From the IMG/VR virus record IMGVR_UViG_3300020187_000183, positions 1 through 26,047 of that record: 26,047 nt of DNA. The stretch is one strand, 5' to 3'. Position numbers and translations under genes: made by a program. The notes below the pieces were generated by a model that ran no database searches, was not told where the DNA came from, and saw only the letters and a program-made list of their open reading frames with translations. Origin of the DNA: a virus. Shown here piece after piece: positions 1 through 7,950 of the stretch. Every line of letters begins with the position of its first letter. Position 1 is the first letter of the stretch.

Positions 1-2
1 GT

Positions 3-50
3 AGCACCGAAGAACGCATTGAGCAAATGCTAGAGGTGATCTCTCTGTAA
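3..50 (+). CDS. 3' end of an upstream gene (partial)
   Basis: An open frame enters from the left edge and reads S-T-E-E-R-I-E-Q-M-L-E-V-I-S-L before a TAA stop at 48-50. The stop is directly followed by the promoter-like motif at 51. The terminase stop at 2577-2579 abuts the next motif in the same way, which supports this being a genuine gene end. Only 15 residues are visible, so no function can be given. The position just upstream of the packaging genes would be compatible with a small terminase or another packaging protein, but nothing in the sequence shows it. Confidence 0.55.
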   Translation, partial: STEERIEQMLEVISL

Positions 51-62
51 TATTTATAATAA
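51..62 (+). promoter_or_regulatory. Putative late promoter motif TATTTATAATAA
   Basis: TATTTATAATAA sits immediately after the upstream stop codon and 12 nt before the ATG at 75. The same 12-mer recurs at 2580, 4475 and 16505, with close variants elsewhere in the window. It contains TATAAT, the sigma70-type -10, and TATTTATA, the reverse complement of the T4 late promoter core TATAAATA. A promoter role is inferred from recurrence and placement. Confidence 0.6.
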
Positions 63-74
63 AACAATATTATA

Positions 75-422
75 ATGAAACGTTCAGAATTAGCAGAATA
101 TATCAAAGAAACCATTGTAGATGTGCTCACAGAGGCATCTCAAGAAGATGTTGAAACTCAAAAAGCTTATAATGACGAATTAGAAAAAACCAAAGAATTA
201 TCTGCAGATTTAACTGAAGATGATGAGGTTGAACCCACAGCTAAAGATATTAAGAAAAACGATTCAATATCTACTATTTCCCGTAAACTACAAGACACAT
301 CTAAAGAGATGAAAGCTGTAGTTAATAAATGGAAAAAATCTGAAGGTGAAGAAAAAGAAGCATTGTTAGCTCGTTTAAAAGAATTAACTAAAATTAAAAA
401 AGAGCTTGAAGGCTTACTTTAA
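75..422 (+). CDS. Small coiled-coil hypothetical protein
   Basis: This 115-residue protein is very rich in Lys and Glu. It starts with a short amphipathic segment (MKRSELAEYIKETIVDVLTE). An acidic linker follows at about residues 35-60, then a long charged helix from about 65 to the end with heptad-like Leu/Ile spacing, so a coiled coil is likely. I do not recognise the family. It lies first in a short operon with the membrane-anchored protein and the large terminase, under the motif at 51. Its stop at 420-422 is overlapped by the next gene. A virion, assembly or packaging role is plausible from context only. The ATG is the first start after the promoter motif and has no Shine-Dalgarno sequence. 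Confidence 0.75.
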   Translation: MKRSELAEYIKETIVDVLTEASQEDVETQKAYNDELEKTKELSADLTEDDEVEPTAKDIKKNDSISTISRKLQDTSKEMKAVVNKWKKSEGEEKEALLARLKELTKIKKELEGLL

Positions 423-1002
423 AAATATACAAACTCTACTAGTTGTAGTATTAGCAGCCCTATTGTTTTTTCAACGAGGCTGCTCTTCTACACCTCCTAC
501 AGAACCCAAAGTTATCACAGAAGTGGTAACCCAATGGGATACTGTTAAAGTAGAACAAACAGAATACGTTCCCCAAATAATTGAGAAAGTAGTAATTAAT
601 ATTGATACATTTACTACACCAATTGATACGGTTTCGGTACTAAAAGATTATTACGCAAAGTATTTCTATACTGATACTATTCAGTTAGATACACTAGGTT
701 CTATTATTGTAAACGATACAATTACTAGAAACTTAATTTCATTCAGAGATGTTCAATCCAACATATTCATCCCAACAACTACAATTACTAATACTGTTTA
801 CCTCTACAAACGCGAATTATTTTGGGGCGTTGCGGTAGGTGGGATGATAAACCCCGTACAAAATGAATCACCAATAAATTATGTTAGCGGTGAATTAATG
901 TACGTTAATAAAAAAAGAAATGTATACGGTTTTGGTTTAGGAGTAGATAAAGATTTCTTCCCTATAGTATCAGGCCGCCTATATTGGAAAATAGGTAAAT
1001 AA
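406..1002 (+). CDS. Membrane-anchored or lipoprotein-like hypothetical protein, TTG start
   Basis: This 198-residue protein begins with a short basic stretch and a hydrophobic segment at about residues 8-23 (NIQTLLVVVLAALLFF). QRGCSS follows, with Cys26 placed where a lipoprotein cysteine would be, although the preceding residues (FQRG) fit the classic lipobox poorly. A Thr/Val/Asp-rich region comes next. The C-terminal third (from about 138) alternates Gly and aromatic residues like a small beta-sheet or barrel. No ATG precedes the hydrophobic segment. The frame is closed upstream by TAA at 385-387, and TTG at 406 is the only usual start codon, giving a 17-nt overlap with the previous gene. 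The stop overlaps the terminase start as TAATG. A spanin-like or envelope-interacting role is conceivable but unproven. Confidence 0.7.
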   Translation: MKAYFKNIQTLLVVVLAALLFFQRGCSSTPPTEPKVITEVVTQWDTVKVEQTEYVPQIIEKVVINIDTFTTPIDTVSVLKDYYAKYFYTDTIQLDTLGSIIVNDTITRNLISFRDVQSNIFIPTTTITNTVYLYKRELFWGVAVGGMINPVQNESPINYVSGELMYVNKKRNVYGFGLGVDKDFFPIVSGRLYWKIGK

Positions 1003-2579
1003 TGGCTGAACAAAATTTAAGGCAAATAATTCAACAGGAATACGTTAAGTGTGCTAGTGATCCGATTCACTTTATGAAAAAGTACTGCTTTATTCAGCAC
1101 CCACAACGTGGACGTATTCCATTTCATCTGTACCCATTTCAAGAAAAAGTCCTAAAACTATTTCAAGAAAATCCATATTCTGTAGTACTAAAATCTAGAC
1201 AGTTAGGTATTTCTACTTTAGGTGCAGGTTATTCTTTGTGGTTAATGTTATTCCATAAAGATAAAAACGTACTTTGTATTGCGACAAAACAGGATACAGC
1301 TAAAAACATGGTTACGAAGGTTAAATTCATGTATGAAAATTTACCTTCCTGGCTTAAAATAGATGCACCTGAAAATAACAAATTAACATTACGATTAAGT
1401 AACGGATCCCAGATTAAAGCAACTTCAGCATCAAGTGATGCTGGTAGATCGGAAGCCGTTTCTTTGTTGTTAATTGATGAAGCAGCATTTATTGAAAATA
1501 TTGGTGAAATCTGGGCCTCAGCCCAACAAACACTAGCTACGGGTGGTGGTTGTATAGCATTATCTACCCCATATGGTACAGGTAACTGGTTCCATAAAAC
1601 ATGGGTTAGAGCAGAAAATCAAGAAAACGATTTCTTACCTATTAAATTACCATGGTACGTCCACCCAGAACGTGACCAAGCATGGAGAGATAGACAGGAT
1701 GAATTACTAGGTGATCCTAGAATGGCAGCCCAAGAATGTGACTGTGATTTTTCTACTTCAGGTGATACTGTATTCTATGCTGAATATTTACAATTTTATG
1801 AACAAACATATATCAAAGATCCTTTGGAGAAGCGAGGCGCTGACCAAAATTTATGGATCTGGGAACCCGCTGATTACTCAAGAACCTACCTTGTTGTTGC
1901 TGATGTTGCTCGTGGAGACGGGAAAGATTATTCTGCATTTCATGTTATCGACATTCAAAGCAATACTCAAGTTGCCGAATATAGGGGTCAAATTGGAACA
2001 AAAGAATACGGACATTTATTAGTAGGTATAGCATCTGAATATAATGAGGCTTTACTTGTAGTAGAGAATGCTTCAATTGGTTGGGCTACTATTCAAACTA
2101 TCATTGATAGAGGATATACTAACCTTTATTATTCAACTAAAAGTGATTCTACAAGAGCTGATTCGTATTTTGACAAATATATGGATACGAGTAAAATGGT
2201 TCCTGGTTTTAGTATGACATCAAGAGTTAGACCTTTAATAATAGGTAAACTCCAAGAATACGTTAATGATAAATCAGTTACAATTCAATCAAAACGCTTG
2301 ATTGAAGAAATGAAAGTATTTATGTGGAAAAATGGACGTGCTGAGGCACAACAAGGATACAATGATGATTTAGTTATGTCATTTGGTATTGGTATGTTTA
2401 TGAGAGATACTTCATTTAAATTTAGCCAACAACATTTAGATATGAGTAAGGCAGCATTAAATAGTATTTCTACTAATAAAGTATCTTGGCAGGGTGGTTA
2501 TAATGCTAATAACATTGCTAATCCATACACACAAGATATAAATGGGAAACAAGAAGACATTAGTTGGCTTCTTAGATAA
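1002..2579 (+). CDS. terL: Terminase large subunit (T4 gp17-like packaging ATPase/nuclease)
   Basis: This is the motor that pumps DNA into the prohead through the portal and cuts the concatemer. The N-terminal ATPase domain shows a Walker A-like loop at about residues 64-72 (KSRQLGIST), Walker B at 155-160 (LLLIDE, catalytic Glu160), and the coupling motif at about 187-195 (ALSTPYGTG). The C-terminal RNase H-like nuclease has acidic residues in VVADVARGDGKD (Asp301), in LVVEN (Glu355), and near the end in GYNDDLV. At 525 residues it is shorter than T4 gp17 (about 610) but complete. The Walker A lysine lies early in the loop, as in other T4-type terminases. The start overlaps the previous stop (TAATG). 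No intein or interruption is visible. Confidence 0.95.
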   Translation: MAEQNLRQIIQQEYVKCASDPIHFMKKYCFIQHPQRGRIPFHLYPFQEKVLKLFQENPYSVVLKSRQLGISTLGAGYSLWLMLFHKDKNVLCIATKQDTAKNMVTKVKFMYENLPSWLKIDAPENNKLTLRLSNGSQIKATSASSDAGRSEAVSLLLIDEAAFIENIGEIWASAQQTLATGGGCIALSTPYGTGNWFHKTWVRAENQENDFLPIKLPWYVHPERDQAWRDRQDELLGDPRMAAQECDCDFSTSGDTVFYAEYLQFYEQTYIKDPLEKRGADQNLWIWEPADYSRTYLVVADVARGDGKDYSAFHVIDIQSNTQVAEYRGQIGTKEYGHLLVGIASEYNEALLVVENASIGWATIQTIIDRGYTNLYYSTKSDSTRADSYFDKYMDTSKMVPGFSMTSRVRPLIIGKLQEYVNDKSVTIQSKRLIEEMKVFMWKNGRAEAQQGYNDDLVMSFGIGMFMRDTSFKFSQQHLDMSKAALNSISTNKVSWQGGYNANNIANPYTQDINGKQEDISWLLR

Positions 2580-2591
2580 TATTTATAATAA
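2580..2591 (+). promoter_or_regulatory. Putative late promoter motif TATTTATAATAA (portal)
   Basis: This is an exact copy of the 12-mer at 51, placed directly after the terminase stop codon and 11 nt before the portal ATG. The spacer is AT-rich and has no ribosome binding site. Confidence 0.6.
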
Positions 2592-2602
2592 TAAACTATA
2601 TT

Positions 2603-4462
2603 ATGGCTGATAAGGGCTTATTTACTAGATTACAAAGATTATTTTCCTCGGATGTTGTTATTCGTAATGTAGGGGGTAACCAATTAAAAACAATTGATAC
2701 TGACCACATTCAAACATCTGGAGAATTTGCAACTAATTCTCTAATGGATAGATACAGAGGTGTGTATCAAAATCCATCCTCTACTTCTTTATATGGTGCT
2801 CAGTTTAATATGAACTATCAGTACCTTAGAACTCAACTTTACTCAGATTATGATGTAATGGATACAGATGCTATTATTGCTTCTGCTCTTGATATCATTG
2901 CTGATGAGTGTAGTTTAAAAAATGACATGGGTGAGGTATTACAAATTAAATCACCTGATGAAGATATTCAAAAAATCTTATATAACTTATTTTACGATGT
3001 ATTAAACATTGAGTTTAACCTTTGGTCTTGGACTCGTCAAATGTGTAAGTATGGTGATTTCTTCTTAAAACTAGAAATTTCAGAAAAGTTTGGTGTGTAT
3101 AATGTTATTCCTTATTCAGCATACCATATTGAAAGACAAGAAAATTTCGACCCAGAAAACCCATCTAAAGTAATATTTAATTACAACCCAGATGGGTTCT
3201 ATGGTGGTTCATCTTCAGGTTATTATAGTGTTCCTAATCAACAGAACGCTAATATGATTACATTTGATAATTATGAGATTGCTCATTTCCGTTTACTTTC
3301 GGATATGAATTATTTACCTTATGGTAGAGCTTATATTGAGCCTGCTCGTAAATTATACAAGCAATATGCGTTAATGGAAGATGCTATGTTAATTCATAGA
3401 ATTGTAAGAGCTCCTGAAAAACGTATCTTTAAAATTAATGTTGGTTCTATTCCACCTAATGAAGTAGAAAACTTCATGCAAAAAACTATCTCTACCCTAA
3501 AACGCACCCCGTATATGGATGAGCAAACAGGTGAATATAACTTAAAATACAATATGCAAAACCTACTTGAGGATTTCTACCTACCAGTTAGAGGAAATGA
3601 TCAAGCAACTCAAATTGAAACTACACCTGGTTTATCATATGATGGTATTCAAGATGTAGAATATTTAAGAGAAAAATTATTTGCTGCCCTTAAAGTACCT
3701 AAAGCATTTATGGGTTACGATGCTGATTTATCAGGTAAAGCAACATTGGCAGCTGAAGATATTCGTTTCGGTCGTACAATTGATCGTATCCAACGTATCT
3801 TAATCTCAGAATTATATAAAATTGCTTTAGTTCATTTATATGCTCAAGGGTATAGAGATGAACAAATGACTAATTTTGAATTAGATTTAACTACTCCTTC
3901 TATTATTTACGATCAAGAAAAGATCGCATTAATGAAAGAAAAAGTAGATTTAGCTGCTCAAATGATGGAAAACAAAATGTTCCCAACAGATTGGATTTAC
4001 GAACATGTATTCCACTTTAGTGAAGATCAGTATGAAGAATATAGAGATTTGATTGTACAAGATCAAAAACGTAGATTCCGTTTAGCTCAAATTGAGACTG
4101 AAGGTAATGACCCACTTACAACAGGACGTTCATATGGTACACCACACGATTTAGCTTCATTATATGGACAAGGTAGAATGGAAAGTGACCCAAGTAATGT
4201 ACCTGATGGATATGATGAGAAAAAACCATTAGGTCGTCCGGAAGAAAAAGTATCTAATATTAATACTCAAGATAATGTATTTGGTAAAGATCGTCTAGGT
4301 AAAAAAGAAATGAAAGTAGATGATCAACCTGGTTTAAGAGAAAGTGCTGAAAAGCAATTCCTTAAAAACCGTTCTTTATTAGAAGCCATGGATAAAGAAG
4401 TAGTGTTTAAATCTGATAAAAAGAAAGAATCTTTATTAGATGAAAAAAACATTAAAGAGTAA
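2603..4462 (+). CDS. gp20: Portal vertex protein (T4 gp20-like)
   Basis: The 619-residue portal subunit forms the dodecameric ring at the packaging vertex, where terminase docks and head assembly starts. Family-typical stretches are the segment around residues 82-103 (SDYDVMDTDAIIASALDIIA), the GxxKY-like central region with many aromatic residues, and GKATLAAEDIRFGRTIDRIQ starting at residue 378. The length is close to gp20 of other T4-like phages (about 520-560) with an added charged, probably disordered C-terminal tail after about residue 510. The ATG follows its own promoter-like motif. In T4 the sheath and tube genes (gp18, gp19) separate gp17 from gp20. Here the portal directly follows the terminase. 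Confidence 0.93.
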   Translation: MADKGLFTRLQRLFSSDVVIRNVGGNQLKTIDTDHIQTSGEFATNSLMDRYRGVYQNPSSTSLYGAQFNMNYQYLRTQLYSDYDVMDTDAIIASALDIIADECSLKNDMGEVLQIKSPDEDIQKILYNLFYDVLNIEFNLWSWTRQMCKYGDFFLKLEISEKFGVYNVIPYSAYHIERQENFDPENPSKVIFNYNPDGFYGGSSSGYYSVPNQQNANMITFDNYEIAHFRLLSDMNYLPYGRAYIEPARKLYKQYALMEDAMLIHRIVRAPEKRIFKINVGSIPPNEVENFMQKTISTLKRTPYMDEQTGEYNLKYNMQNLLEDFYLPVRGNDQATQIETTPGLSYDGIQDVEYLREKLFAALKVPKAFMGYDADLSGKATLAAEDIRFGRTIDRIQRILISELYKIALVHLYAQGYRDEQMTNFELDLTTPSIIYDQEKIALMKEKVDLAAQMMENKMFPTDWIYEHVFHFSEDQYEEYRDLIVQDQKRRFRLAQIETEGNDPLTTGRSYGTPHDLASLYGQGRMESDPSNVPDGYDEKKPLGRPEEKVSNINTQDNVFGKDRLGKKEMKVDDQPGLRESAEKQFLKNRSLLEAMDKEVVFKSDKKKESLLDEKNIKE

Positions 4463-4474
4463 TATCTCCTTATA

Positions 4475-4486
4475 TATTTATAATAA
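4475..4486 (+). promoter_or_regulatory. Putative late promoter motif TATTTATAATAA (core-protein operon)
   Basis: This is an exact copy of the recurrent 12-mer in the 36-nt gap between the portal and the next gene, ending 12 nt before the ATG. It probably drives the five-gene run ending at the terminator at 7795. Confidence 0.6.
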
Positions 4487-4498
4487 ATCCTAGTAGGA

Positions 4499-5356
4499 AT
4501 GAACATTAAACATTCAAAGTATAAAAATACTGGTATCCTTTTCGAATTATTAGTTCGTCAAGTAACAGCTGACACCTTAAATGGTGTAGAGTCTGCCGCT
4601 ATTAAATTGATCCAAAAATATTTCGTTAAGTCCGAATTAGGAAAGGAATATAAATTATATGAAGCGTTAACTAAAACTACTACCCTTACTGAAAGTAAGG
4701 CTAATGTTTTAATCCAAACGTTATTAGAATCCTCTAAAAAGTTAAACCGTAGAGCTCTTAAAAAAGAGAAATATAACTTAATTAATGAAATTAAAACTAG
4801 TTATAACTTAGAAGAATTCTTTAAAACAAAACTTCCACATTATAAAGTACATGCTGCTTATTATATGTTATCGGAAGTACAAAATACTGAAGCTTTAGTA
4901 GATACTAATATTATTGTAAATAATAAAATGACTCTTCTAGAGCATCTTTCTACTTCAGATATTAATGGAGAAAAAGTTGAAGCTGAGGTACTACAAGAAT
5001 TCCAATCATACGATAAAGATACTCGTATGCTTACTTATAGAATTTTAATGGAAAAATTCAATGGTAAGTATGACGGTTTATATACAAGCCAAAAAGAAGT
5101 CTTAAGACAATATGTTAATTCAGTTGACTCAACCCCAGTATTAAGAGAATTTTATAATACTGAGGTAAATAAAATAAAAACTCAATTAAATGAGTTATTA
5201 TCCGAAATTACTGATAAAGCAGTTCAAATTAAAATTAATGAAGTAAATAATCTAATTGAAACATTAGATAAAACTTCAAATGTAACATCTGATAATATTG
5301 TAAATATTCTTCAATACTTAGAATTAGTAGAGGAATTAAAAACAGCTCATGGCTAA
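4499..5356 (+). CDS. Conserved-looking phage structural/core protein, function unknown
   Basis: This 285-residue, Lys/Leu-rich, apparently all-helical soluble protein begins MNIKHSKYKNTGILFELLVRQ. The N-terminal stretch (FELLVRQVTADTLNG) looks like that of proteins found next to the portal in other marine T4-like phages, but that is recollection and not a search. No enzymatic motif, membrane segment or signal peptide is visible. It is the first gene after the portal, in the slot where T4 carries small prohead-core genes (gp67, gp68). The next gene starts 8 nt before its stop, suggesting translational coupling. AGTAGGA lies directly against the ATG, too close for a standard ribosome binding site. 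A head or core assembly role is inferred from position. Confidence 0.8.
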   Translation: MNIKHSKYKNTGILFELLVRQVTADTLNGVESAAIKLIQKYFVKSELGKEYKLYEALTKTTTLTESKANVLIQTLLESSKKLNRRALKKEKYNLINEIKTSYNLEEFFKTKLPHYKVHAAYYMLSEVQNTEALVDTNIIVNNKMTLLEHLSTSDINGEKVEAEVLQEFQSYDKDTRMLTYRILMEKFNGKYDGLYTSQKEVLRQYVNSVDSTPVLREFYNTEVNKIKTQLNELLSEITDKAVQIKINEVNNLIETLDKTSNVTSDNIVNILQYLELVEELKTAHG

Positions 5357-5843
5357 AATTGGCGATACCGAAGTAAAAGGTGGTATACAAACCACTGTAA
5401 CTAATATTGACCCTGAAACGGGTCAGATTACTTGGGACGTTGATTACACAGCAGATTACAAAAAATTATTTAAGGATATTACTGACCTAATGAAAACAGC
5501 TAAAGAGGTAGCTGATATAACAGGTGAAGCTTTTTTTAAAGACCATTATTTAGATATTAGAAAACGTAGAAATGAGTTAAGAACTTATTTACGTAATAAT
5601 AAATCTGAAGAATATGCTCGCATTAAAGGTTTAGATGAAACCAGTACTACAGGTGGAGGCAACAGTTTTTCATCTCAAGCAGGTGCTGGTGCTCAATATG
5701 CTACCCCAAATGCTTTTAGTAAAAATAAAAAAGGTAAATATGCTGATGGAGGTATGTATACTAAAAAGTTTGGCTACAAATTAGTTCCTAAACCACATTC
5801 TACACCAGGTGTAGAAGTTAAATATTTATGGGGGAAGAAATAA
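5349..5843 (+). CDS. Small virion/core candidate carrying a major-capsid-like motif
   Basis: This 164-residue protein has a beta-rich N-terminus (about 1-35), a helical middle (about 36-95) and a Gly-rich, basic C-terminus. Residues 104-116 read GNSFSSQAGAGAQ, nearly identical to residues 75-87 of the major capsid protein encoded at 9248. A potential gp21-type cleavage site, L-D-E (95-97), lies shortly upstream. The tail ends in basic and aromatic residues (GYKLVPK, VKYLWGKK). I do not recognise a named family. The position between portal and protease suggests a head component or assembly factor. The start overlaps the preceding gene by 8 nt. Confidence 0.8.
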   Translation: MAKIGDTEVKGGIQTTVTNIDPETGQITWDVDYTADYKKLFKDITDLMKTAKEVADITGEAFFKDHYLDIRKRRNELRTYLRNNKSEEYARIKGLDETSTTGGGNSFSSQAGAGAQYATPNAFSKNKKGKYADGGMYTKKFGYKLVPKPHSTPGVEVKYLWGKK

Positions 5844-5844
5844 T

Positions 5845-6090
5845 ATGTATAAGTATAAATTAAATTTAAAAGAACGCGATGAAAATCGAGCAGCATACCA
5901 AGAAAAACGTATTGCTGCTTTTCAAGACATTGAAGCACGTTTAAATAGTTTATACCCTTTAATAGATAAAGCTAAAGATGAAACAATAGCTTACTATCAG
6001 GACAAACCAGAATCATATAGTGTTGTATACGCTACTGATTTGATTTTAGATTATTTAAAAGACATTGACAAATTATTAAAACAGCAATAA
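5845..6090 (+). CDS. Small helical hypothetical protein
   Basis: This 81-residue protein is mostly charged helix (MYKYKLNLKERDENRAAYQE at the start, LILDYLKDIDKLLKQQ at the end). No membrane segment or motif is visible. It begins 2 nt after the previous stop, and its own TAA overlaps the next ATG (TAATG), so it is firmly embedded in the core-protein operon. Size and place resemble the small prohead core proteins of T4 (gp67/gp68), but there is no sequence evidence for homology. Confidence 0.7.
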   Translation: MYKYKLNLKERDENRAAYQEKRIAAFQDIEARLNSLYPLIDKAKDETIAYYQDKPESYSVVYATDLILDYLKDIDKLLKQQ

Positions 6091-7160
6091 TGAAAACACT
6101 TCAAGAACAGTACAACCTTATTAAAGAAGGAAAAGGACACAAGGATGTGTTTATGAAAACTGCATTAAGACAGTTTCCTAACTTATTTAATAACCTAACA
6201 AATTTCCCTACAGCAGTAAAGGTATTGAAACAAAAATCAATCCTATCTGAAGGTGTTGGTGGTGTGGTAACTCAGAATACATCTAACCCATTTGCTAATT
6301 GGGAAAAGTTTTTAGCTGAAGAGGCTAAAGCAGTAGAAAAGGAACCTACTAAAGAAGTAGTTGATATGGAAACCCAGGGTTACGATTATAAGGACCCAAA
6401 ACTCATTGATAATTTATATGGTGAAGCTTTTTTACAAGGGTATTATACAGAAATGAAAGATCCTAAAAATGCTGGTAAGACTGTAGATGAGTTAAAAGAA
6501 ATTGTAGCTAAAAATATGACTAAAGATAGAACATATTATGCTACAAATGCTCAGTTTGGTATCAAAGGCATTGGTTATACAGAAGATGCTCCTGGTTTAG
6601 CTGTATCGGATAAAGAATTAAAAGGTAAATATGCTTCATCTGGTATGGAAGAAGTAAAACTTAAAGAAGATGTAATGGCAAATTTAAAAGATTTATTAAA
6701 AGAAACTCTTAGTGGTTATGTTGATGTTCAGCCTATGAATATCCCAGCTCCAGTTCAAGAAGACGCCCGTACAGATGCCGAAGAAGAAGGCTATTTAGAT
6801 GGAATGCGTGATGAAAAAGCAGACGAAAAAGCTAAAGCTAAAAAGAAAAAAGTTAAAAAAGAAACAGTAGATTCTAAATTAGCTGAAATCGAAAAAGCAG
6901 GTAAAATTACTACATTAGAGGCTCAAATTGAGGCTTTAGATGAAGCAATTGAAACTAAAAACCATAGAATTTCAATGGTAACAGAAGATGATAATCTATC
7001 TGAACTAGTTGATAAAGCTAAAATGAAAGAAATGCAACGTGAAGTTAAAGACCTTGAAAAAAGAAAGGCTAAAATGGAAAAGTTGTACGAAAAAATGTGT
7101 GGTAAAGCTTACTCTAAACCAGAGATGGTAGATGAAGTAACTGAAGAGTACGAAGACTAA
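6090..7160 (+). CDS. Putative prohead core/structural protein with an EDARTDAEEEGY motif
   Basis: This 356-residue protein has three parts. An N-terminal domain (about 1-55, MKTLQEQYNLIKEGKGHKDV at the start) looks like a short helical module. A middle part (about 90-185) contains Tyr/Gly-rich segments. The C-terminal half from about 190 is highly charged and probably coiled coil, with KAKKKKVKKE near 250 and heptad-like helices to residue 345. Residues 224-239 (EDARTDAEEEGYLDGM) match two segments of the gp22-like scaffold. That shared motif and the position directly upstream of the protease suggest a role in the prohead scaffold, possibly as a gp21 substrate. The exact family is not recognised. 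Confidence 0.8.
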   Translation: MKTLQEQYNLIKEGKGHKDVFMKTALRQFPNLFNNLTNFPTAVKVLKQKSILSEGVGGVVTQNTSNPFANWEKFLAEEAKAVEKEPTKEVVDMETQGYDYKDPKLIDNLYGEAFLQGYYTEMKDPKNAGKTVDELKEIVAKNMTKDRTYYATNAQFGIKGIGYTEDAPGLAVSDKELKGKYASSGMEEVKLKEDVMANLKDLLKETLSGYVDVQPMNIPAPVQEDARTDAEEEGYLDGMRDEKADEKAKAKKKKVKKETVDSKLAEIEKAGKITTLEAQIEALDEAIETKNHRISMVTEDDNLSELVDKAKMKEMQREVKDLEKRKAKMEKLYEKMCGKAYSKPEMVDEVTEEYED

Positions 7161-7161
7161 G

Positions 7162-7767
7162 ATGAAAAAAGTACTAGTAGAAACTCAACTCTTTAAACCA
7201 CGAGGTTTAATGTTAACTGAAGGGAAACTCTCGAATAGAGGTAACCCTATGGTTGAGGGTATCCTAGCTACTGCTGAAGTAAAAAATGGTAATGGTCGTT
7301 ACTACCCAAAGGAATTATGGGAACGTGAGATCGATAAATACATGGAATCAGTTAAACAAAACAGAGCATTAGGTGAGTTAGACCACCCAGAATCCTCTGT
7401 TATTAACTTAAAAAATGTATCCCATAATATTACTGAAATGTGGTGGGATGGAGATAAAGTATTAGGTAAAATTGAAATTCTACCTACCCCATCAGGTAAT
7501 ATCTTAAAAGCATTAATCGAAAATAATATTACTGTAGGTGTATCTTCACGTGGAATGGGTTCATTAGAAGATAGGGGTGGTGTATTAGAGGTACAAGATG
7601 ACTTCGAATTACTATGTTGGGATTTTGTTTCAACTCCATCTAACCCAGGTTCATATATGGAAATTGTTACCGAAGGTAAATTAGCTCAAATAAATAAATA
7701 TCAAGGTGTTAATAGTATTGTAAATGAAATTTTATGTGCTAATACTTGTACTTGTTATTTAGACTAA
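7162..7767 (+). CDS. gp21: Prohead core protease (T4 gp21-like serine protease)
   Basis: The 201-residue assembly protease cleaves scaffold, core and capsid proteins during head maturation. The family signature is clear: GELDHPE with catalytic His75, VGVSSRGMG with the nucleophile at Ser128/Ser129, and CWDFVSTPSNPG, whose Asp154 may complete the active site. The N-terminus contains the usual NGNGRYYPKELW segment (42-54). The length is close to T4 gp21 (212). The last residues are unusual in being Cys-rich (LCANTCTCYLD). The start lies 1 nt after the previous stop, and a strong terminator follows 27 nt after its end. It would act inside the prohead on gp22, gp23 and core proteins encoded alongside. 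Confidence 0.93.
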   Translation: MKKVLVETQLFKPRGLMLTEGKLSNRGNPMVEGILATAEVKNGNGRYYPKELWEREIDKYMESVKQNRALGELDHPESSVINLKNVSHNITEMWWDGDKVLGKIEILPTPSGNILKALIENNITVGVSSRGMGSLEDRGGVLEVQDDFELLCWDFVSTPSNPGSYMEIVTEGKLAQINKYQGVNSIVNEILCANTCTCYLD

Positions 7768-7794
7768 TACCTCTGTATTGAGGCGCTACCAAAG

Positions 7795-7822
7795 AACGCT
7801 CTCCGAAAGGGGGGCGTTTTTT
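7795..7822 (+). terminator. Rho-independent terminator after the protease gene
   Basis: AACGCTCTCC (7795-7804) pairs with GGGGGGCGTT (7809-7818), including two G-T wobbles, around a GAAA tetraloop. A run of six T covers 7817-7822. It separates the core/protease operon from the scaffold and capsid unit. Confidence 0.85.
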
Positions 7823-7835
7823 ATGTCTCTTTATA

Positions 7836-7847
7836 TATGTATAGCTG
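7836..7847 (+). promoter_or_regulatory. Putative late promoter motif TATGTATAGCTG (scaffold/capsid)
   Basis: TATGTATA, the G variant of the recurrent TAT(T/G)TATA core, lies 13 nt after the terminator T-run. The start codon is 103 nt further on, so this unit would have a long leader, unlike most others here. Confidence 0.45.
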
Positions 7848-7860
7848 TAACGTGAGCAAT

Positions 7861-7881
7861 ATACTATGATCTATATAGTAT
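7861..7881 (+). promoter_or_regulatory. Leader stem-loop before the scaffold gene
   Basis: ATACTAT (7861-7867) and ATAGTAT (7875-7881) form a perfect 7-bp inverted repeat around a 7-nt loop. It would sit near the 5' end of a scaffold/capsid message started from the motif at 7836. It is AT-only apart from one C-G pair, so weak. A role in mRNA stability is speculative. Confidence 0.3.
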
Positions 7882-7941
7882 TCACTATTTAAATAATTCT
7901 TATTACGTCTCCTAATAGGCGTACTCCACAAACTAAATTTT

Positions 7942-7946
7942 GAGGT
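7942..7946 (+). promoter_or_regulatory. Shine-Dalgarno-like GAGGT of the scaffold gene
   Basis: GAGGT lies 4 nt before the ATG at 7951. It is noted because almost every other gene here lacks a recognisable ribosome binding site, so it may mark stronger or different initiation. Confidence 0.4.
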
Positions 7947-7950
7947 AATT

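Noticed and set aside
1711-2022. A 103-codon open frame inside the terminase gene
   Set aside because: It is fully contained in the conserved terminase coding region in another frame and has no supporting signals.
4324-4506. A 60-codon antisense frame at the end of the portal gene
   Set aside because: It is a shadow of the Lys/Glu-rich portal tail, would cross the promoter motif, and shows no start signals.
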